Positions 60,216-64,000 of a DNA stretch of 64,000 bases are shown one piece after another. Within the stretch, counting starts at the first letter, position 1; each line of letters begins with the position of its first letter. Below the pieces are notes generated by a model. It was not told where the DNA came from. It saw nothing but the letters and a program-made list of their open reading frames with translations, and did no database searches. The position numbers and the translations under genes are program-made. Source of the stretch: Bacillus_AB infantis_C (lineage in GTDB: Bacteria; Bacillota; Bacilli; Bacillales; Cytobacillaceae); NCBI RefSeq assembly GCF_050107595.1, contig NZ_JBNILH010000012.1, forward strand, positions 62,001 to 126,000, written 5' to 3'.

Positions 60216-61048
60216 GATTTTCCTCCATAAAGTCCTGCCAGCTCTTCCTCTTTCATCGTATAGCTGTGCTCTCCGGCTGGGAATAATCCTGCCTTCACTT
60301 CAGTGATATAGGTTTTCAAGCCCTTCTCTGCTTCGTCATCCATGTTTGCATACCGCTTGACGAACTTCGCAATCCTTTCTGTCCCGTACGACAGCAGATC
60401 ATGATAGACAAGGACCTGTCCATCCGTCCCCGCTCCAGCCCCGATACCGATGACAGGAATCCTCAGGATAGAGGAGATATCTTCAGCAAGCTGTTTTGGC
60501 ACACATTCAAGAACAAGCGCAAACGCGCCCGTCTCTTCACATCTTTTAGCTTCGCAGATTAGCTTTCTGGCTGCTTCTGCATCTTTACCCTGGACTTTAT
60601 ACCCGCCAAGAACACCCACTGACTGGGGAGTGAGCCCAAGGTGGGCGCATACAGGGATGCCTGCTTTCGTTATGCTTCTTATCTTGTCAGCCACTTCTTC
60701 CCCGCCTTCGAGCTTCACTGCCATCGCGCCTGTTTCCTGGATCAGCCTGGCTGCATTGAGCAGGGTATCACGTTCAGGGAGATGATAGCTCATGAAGGGC
60801 ATATCAATGACAATAAAAGTATTGGCCGCCCCTCTTTTTACCGCTTTTCCATGATGGATCATATCTTCCATCGTTACCGGGATGGTCGAGTCATATCCCA
60901 ATACCGTCATGCCAAGCGAATCTCCGACTAGGATCATATCCATTCCGGCTTTTTCTGCCTGCCTGGCTGCCGGATAATCATAGGCAGTCAGCATCGCGAT
61001 TTTTTCGTTCTTTTCCTTCATCTTTAAAAAATCCGTTGTTTGCTTCAT
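60212..61048 (-). CDS. panB: Ketopantoate hydroxymethyltransferase PanB
   Basis: 278 residues. TIM-barrel fold with VGDSLGMTVLGYD, MEDMIHHGKAV and IGIGAGAGTDGQVLV conserved. It makes ketopantoate from ketoisovalerate. ATG 61048 follows GGGAGG; the longer frame to 61096 lacks a site. The operon has a leader with its own promoter and terminator. Confidence 0.97.
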   Translation of the reverse strand: MKQTTDFLKMKEKNEKIAMLTAYDYPAARQAEKAGMDMILVGDSLGMTVLGYDSTIPVTMEDMIHHGKAVKRGAANTFIVIDMPFMSYHLPERDTLLNAARLIQETGAMAVKLEGGEEVADKIRSITKAGIPVCAHLGLTPQSVGVLGGYKVQGKDAEAARKLICEAKRCEETGAFALVLECVPKQLAEDISSILRIPVIGIGAGAGTDGQVLVYHDLLSYGTERIAKFVKRYANMDDEAEKGLKTYITEVKAGLFPAGEHSYTMKEEELAGLYGGKS

Positions 61049-61140
61049 CCTTCTTCCTCCCATTCGCAAGTACGGGCCTGAAAAGACCCGCCTCAAGACT
61101 CAGAGGAGATAAAACAATTGAACAACAAGCCGGCATATAA

Positions 61141-61173
61141 AAAAGGATCCCTCAAAAATTGCAGAAGGATCCT
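61141..61173 (-). terminator. Terminator in the panB leader
   Basis: AGGATCC and GGATCCT on the minus strand flank a 17-base loop and are followed by TTTTTT. It lies between birA and panB, 92 bases before panB. Confidence 0.8.
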
Positions 61174-61299
61174 GTCGCGTCTTGGCTTCATTATTCGTTT
61201 CATCCCTCTGTCCCGGTCCATATGCTGGATCTAGGCAGAAACTATTCAATATAAAAAATGATAAAAAGGTGCAGTTCATTTATGATACTGCCCATTTGA

Positions 61300-61308
61300 A
61301 TTATATCA
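61300..61308 (-). promoter_or_regulatory. Extended -10 promoter of the panB leader
   Basis: TGATATAAT on the minus strand (extended -10). The -35 is weak. Transcription would begin about 10 bases later and meet the terminator 120-150 bases on. Confidence 0.6.
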
Positions 61309-61334
61309 AAAATGAAAAAAGTTAGCTAATAAAA

Positions 61335-62318
61335 TCATGAATCCAGTTCAATATCAGCAGAGTAGACATGGTGGATTTCCCCAGCTTCATCTTCTATTCT
61401 AAGGACGCCTTCCTCAGTGATCCCTAGAGCCTTCCCGCTGATGCTGCCTGATATCGTCCTTGCCGTAATCTGCTTCCCTATGCTGACAGCATAGCTTTCC
61501 CAAAGGAGCCGGATCGGATAAAAGCCTTGTTCCATATAAAGCTTGTACAAATTCTCCAATTTCTGCAGGACAACCCTGATCAGCTCTGCCCTCGAAAAAT
61601 TCCCGCCCTTTTCTATCGCCAGGGAAGTCGCTGTGCCCCTCAGCTCGTCCGGATAATCCTCAAGCTGCTGGTTCACATTGATGCCGATCCCGATGATGAT
61701 TGAGAATATGCGGTCCGCTTCCGCCTGCAATTCTGTCAGGATACCTGTGACCTTCTTGCCCCCAATCAGAATATCATTCGGCCATTTGATCTGGGGGGAA
61801 AGGGCCGTACATTCCTCAATGGACTGGACGACAGCAACCGCTGCAAGGAGGGTCAGCTGCGGTGCACGCGGGAGGGGGATCTCCGGCCGGAGGATGACGC
61901 TCATCCAAATTCCTGTATATTTCGGGGAATGCCATTTCCTGTCCATCCTCCCCCTGCCGTTAAGCTGTTCTTCCGCCACTACAATCGTACCTTCAGGTGC
62001 ATCATCGTACGCGAGCCTGTGCGCGATTTTCTGCGTCGAATCCACGCTTTCCTCATAATGGATTTCCGTACCGAGCAAGCTGGTTTTCATACCCAGGCGG
62101 ATTTCATCGGCAGTCACCTTCTCTGTTGTCTTCACTATCCGGTAGCCTTTCCTCCGCACCGCTTCAAGCTCAAATCCTTCGCGCCTCAACTCTTCAATAT
62201 GCTTCCAGACAGCAGTCCTGGAGCAGCCGATCAGGTCTGCCAGATACTGGCCGGACAAATATTCTCCATTGCTCTCCGTAAAGGCGGCAAGCAATTGTTT
62301 CCTCAGCTCTGATTGCAC
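61335..62318 (-). CDS. birA: Biotin protein ligase/repressor BirA
   Basis: 327 residues. A winged-helix DNA-binding domain at the N-terminus (SGQYLADLIGCSRTAVWKHIEEL), catalytic core with GRGRMDRKWHS and IKWPNDILIGGKKV, and a C-terminal SH3-like domain. It attaches biotin to carboxylases and represses biotin genes. GTG 62318 gives MQSELRKQLL, the match to the B. subtilis start; GTG 62327 is possible. It overlaps cca by 16 bases. Confidence 0.96.
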   Translation of the reverse strand: MQSELRKQLLAAFTESNGEYLSGQYLADLIGCSRTAVWKHIEELRREGFELEAVRRKGYRIVKTTEKVTADEIRLGMKTSLLGTEIHYEESVDSTQKIAHRLAYDDAPEGTIVVAEEQLNGRGRMDRKWHSPKYTGIWMSVILRPEIPLPRAPQLTLLAAVAVVQSIEECTALSPQIKWPNDILIGGKKVTGILTELQAEADRIFSIIIGIGINVNQQLEDYPDELRGTATSLAIEKGGNFSRAELIRVVLQKLENLYKLYMEQGFYPIRLLWESYAVSIGKQITARTISGSISGKALGITEEGVLRIEDEAGEIHHVYSADIELDS

Positions 62319-63493
62319 TCCAGCCACCCCCTTATTTCCTCTTTTTTATTTGCCAGACGTCCGGAGATAATGCTTTTTTCAACCTGGCCGAGCAATTCCT
62401 TCACCCAGGGCCCGCCTGGCTTCTGGAACCATTGGATCAAGTCATTCCCGGTAACATCCAGCTCCTTTGTACTCCGTATCGGAAGTGAAGCATATAAACG
62501 GGCAGGAACTTCCGCATCGGCACTGTCATCCCCCGCCGCCGCCAGAACCTTCTCTGCATTCCCGGCTGCCTCTGCCCCTGCCTCATAAACCGATTCAAGT
62601 GTCCAGCTCCGCTCTGAGCGGTACTGAAGCCAATAAAGGATCTTGCATATATGCCTGATCTTTTTGACAGGCATTTTCCAGCTTCTCAAAAAGGCTTCTG
62701 CGGTCCTGTAATCATGGCCAAGACCTGCTGACAGCAGAGTCCATCTTTCTTCGGATACAAGCCCGCTGCCCAGCTTTCCGGCAAATGATATCAACTCTTG
62801 CTTTTTCCCTGCCAGTCCTGGAAGATGCTGTGAGAGGCCTGTTTCTGCCATGATTTTAAGCGCCATAAAGCTGTTTTCGCCCGCAAGCAGCTTTTCAAAC
62901 TCTGAAAGCTTTCTTTCAACCGCTATCTTCTCAAGAAGATAAGCTTCAGAAACCAGCGCCTCATAAGTCTCTCCATCTATTTGGAAAGAAAGCTGGCTGG
63001 CAAAACGCACGGCTCTCATCATCCTTAAAGCATCTTCGTAAAATCGCTCCAGCGGATTCCCAACGGTAGCGATCCTTTTGCTGCGGATATCCTCCTGGCC
63101 CCCGAAAGGATCAATGATGCGGCCGTCCTTTGCCATCGCCATGCTGTTCATTCTGAAGTCCCTGCGTTTAAGATCCTCATCCAGGGAACGGATAAAGTCC
63201 ACCTTAGACGGCCTGCGGAAATCTTCATAATCCGACTCAGACCGGAAAGTGGTGACTTCATAGCTTTCCCCTGCGTAAAGCACTACGACCGTCCCATGCT
63301 CTATTCCGACATCCGCTGTTCTGGGGAAAATGCCTTTGATTTCCATCGGGGTGGCCGAAGTCGCTATGTCCACGTCAGAAATATTCTTTCCCAGCAGATA
63401 ATCCCTGACAGATCCACCTACAAAATAGGCTTCATAACCGGCTGCTTCGATCCTTTCCAATACAGGTGCCGCCTTTAAAAAAACCGGATTCAT
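62303..63493 (-). CDS. cca: CCA-adding tRNA nucleotidyltransferase
   Basis: 396 residues, class II. FVGGSVRDYLLG and DVDIAT are the catalytic nucleotidyltransferase signature; RRDFRMNSMA and EDALRMMRAVRFA follow. It restores CCA ends of tRNAs. ATG 63493 follows GAGGGATAAT; the frame is open four codons further up. It lies one base after the bshA stop. Confidence 0.97.
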   Translation of the reverse strand: MNPVFLKAAPVLERIEAAGYEAYFVGGSVRDYLLGKNISDVDIATSATPMEIKGIFPRTADVGIEHGTVVVLYAGESYEVTTFRSESDYEDFRRPSKVDFIRSLDEDLKRRDFRMNSMAMAKDGRIIDPFGGQEDIRSKRIATVGNPLERFYEDALRMMRAVRFASQLSFQIDGETYEALVSEAYLLEKIAVERKLSEFEKLLAGENSFMALKIMAETGLSQHLPGLAGKKQELISFAGKLGSGLVSEERWTLLSAGLGHDYRTAEAFLRSWKMPVKKIRHICKILYWLQYRSERSWTLESVYEAGAEAAGNAEKVLAAAGDDSADAEVPARLYASLPIRSTKELDVTGNDLIQWFQKPGGPWVKELLGQVEKSIISGRLANKKEEIRGWLECNQS

Positions 63494-63494
63494 A

Positions 63495-64000
63495 TTATCC
63501 CTCATTCAACATTTCAAAATAAAGTCTCTCATACTCGCTGACTATTTGTTCGGCGCTGAACTTTTCCCTTGCAGTCTCTACTGCCCGATGTGAGAAGCTT
63601 GCATGCTTATCGGCATCCGCCAGCAGCCCGGCTGCTTTTTCCGCCATGCTCCCGATATCGCCAAGTTTGCAGATATATCCTGTTTCGCCGTCTGAGATCA
63701 CTTCAGGGATTCCCCCGATATCTGTTCCTATGCAGGGAACACCGCACGCCATGGCCTCAAGCGCCACCAGGCCGAAGCTTTCTTTTTCAGAAAGGAGGAG
63801 CATCAGGTCGCTGATGGAATAAAGCTCTTCCACTTTATCCTGCTTCCCGAGAAACAGCACCTTCTCCTTCAGCCCGAGTTCTTTGACCTGCATGCAGACA
63901 TTGGACATTTCCGGGCCGTCGCCGACGAGGAGCAGCTTGGCAGGCATTTCCGACGCAATCCCGGCAAACACCTTTACCACATCCTGCACTCTTTTGACTG
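63495..64000 (-). CDS. bshA: Bacillithiol biosynthesis glycosyltransferase BshA, 5' part missing
   Basis: The visible C-terminal 168 residues hold LLLVGDGPEMSN, the nucleotide-sugar loop SEKESFGLVALEAMACGVP, and EVISDGETGYI, all typical of GT4 glycosyltransferases. The segment VKRVQDVVKVF matches BshA. BshA joins GlcNAc and malate as the first step of bacillithiol synthesis. The reading frame continues past the right end of the window. Confidence 0.93.
   Translation of the reverse strand, partial: VKRVQDVVKVFAGIASEMPAKLLLVGDGPEMSNVCMQVKELGLKEKVLFLGKQDKVEELYSISDLMLLLSEKESFGLVALEAMACGVPCIGTDIGGIPEVISDGETGYICKLGDIGSMAEKAAGLLADADKHASFSHRAVETAREKFSAEQIVSEYERLYFEMLNEG

Noticed and set aside
61049..61334. 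T-box leader before panB
   Set aside because: No T-box consensus or specifier stem was found; left as an unexplained leader.

Overview
The window is a stretch of chromosome from an endospore-forming, low-GC Gram-positive bacterium of the family Bacillaceae. Evidence for this is the B-type RNase P RNA, small acid-soluble spore proteins SspL and SspM, spore coat protein CotD, AGGAGG-type ribosome binding sites, and gene order that follows the Bacillus subtilis cspD-to-bshA region almost gene for gene. I cannot name the species from sequence alone; it is not B. subtilis, because several blocks are inserted and asnS is missing from its usual place.

Layout. 1-4.6 kb: a c-di-GMP type HD-GYP protein (cut by the window edge), cspD, two RNase H-like proteins (ypeP, ypdQ), a preQ1-I riboswitch controlling a queuosine-precursor transporter, and an EamA transporter. 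4.6-14.9 kb: small conserved proteins, sspL, the 5'-3' exonuclease ypcP, a rhodanese sulfurtransferase, a nucleotidyltransferase, the two-headed dynamin dynA, and the bpsAB type III polyketide synthase/methyltransferase pair. 15-19.3 kb: genes inserted between bpsA and pbuX, namely a CheX-like protein, an SDR oxidoreductase, the pnuC-nadR nicotinamide riboside salvage operon and a lipoprotein. 19.3-21.5 kb: xpt-pbuX under a guanine riboswitch. 21.9-25.3 kb: a ba3-type cytochrome oxidase operon and another EamA transporter. 25.3-37 kb: ypwA, ypvA, a possible small RNA, ypsC, rnpB, gpsB, ypsA, cotD and the mrfAB DNA repair pair with a LexA-like box in front.

37.2-43.2 kb is the most unusual part. 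Two pairs of DppB/DppC-like ABC permeases face each other across a small heat-shock gene and a dispersed repeat. No ATPase and no binding protein is present. One permease is fused to a complete M1-type zinc peptidase domain predicted to lie outside the cell. 43.4-47 kb: the yppG-yppC group, sspM, and a 7-copy 52-bp tandem array whose units can fold into alternating hairpins. 47.2-64 kb: recU-ponA, ypoC-nth, dnaD, aspB, ypmB-ypmA, a metal-site-less ComEC-like beta-lactamase-fold protein, dinG, panDCB with a leader that carries its own promoter and terminator, birA, cca, and the end of bshA.

Themes that connect genes: DNA repair and replication (ypcP, mrfAB, recU, nth, dnaD, dinG), cell envelope (ponA, gpsB, dynA), cofactor supply (queuosine precursor, NAD, pantothenate, biotin, bacillithiol), and spore products (sspL, sspM, cotD, probably yppG). 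No tRNA, rRNA, CRISPR array or insertion sequence was seen. Coordinates of start codons were chosen by ribosome-binding-site spacing and remembered homologs; no database search was run.
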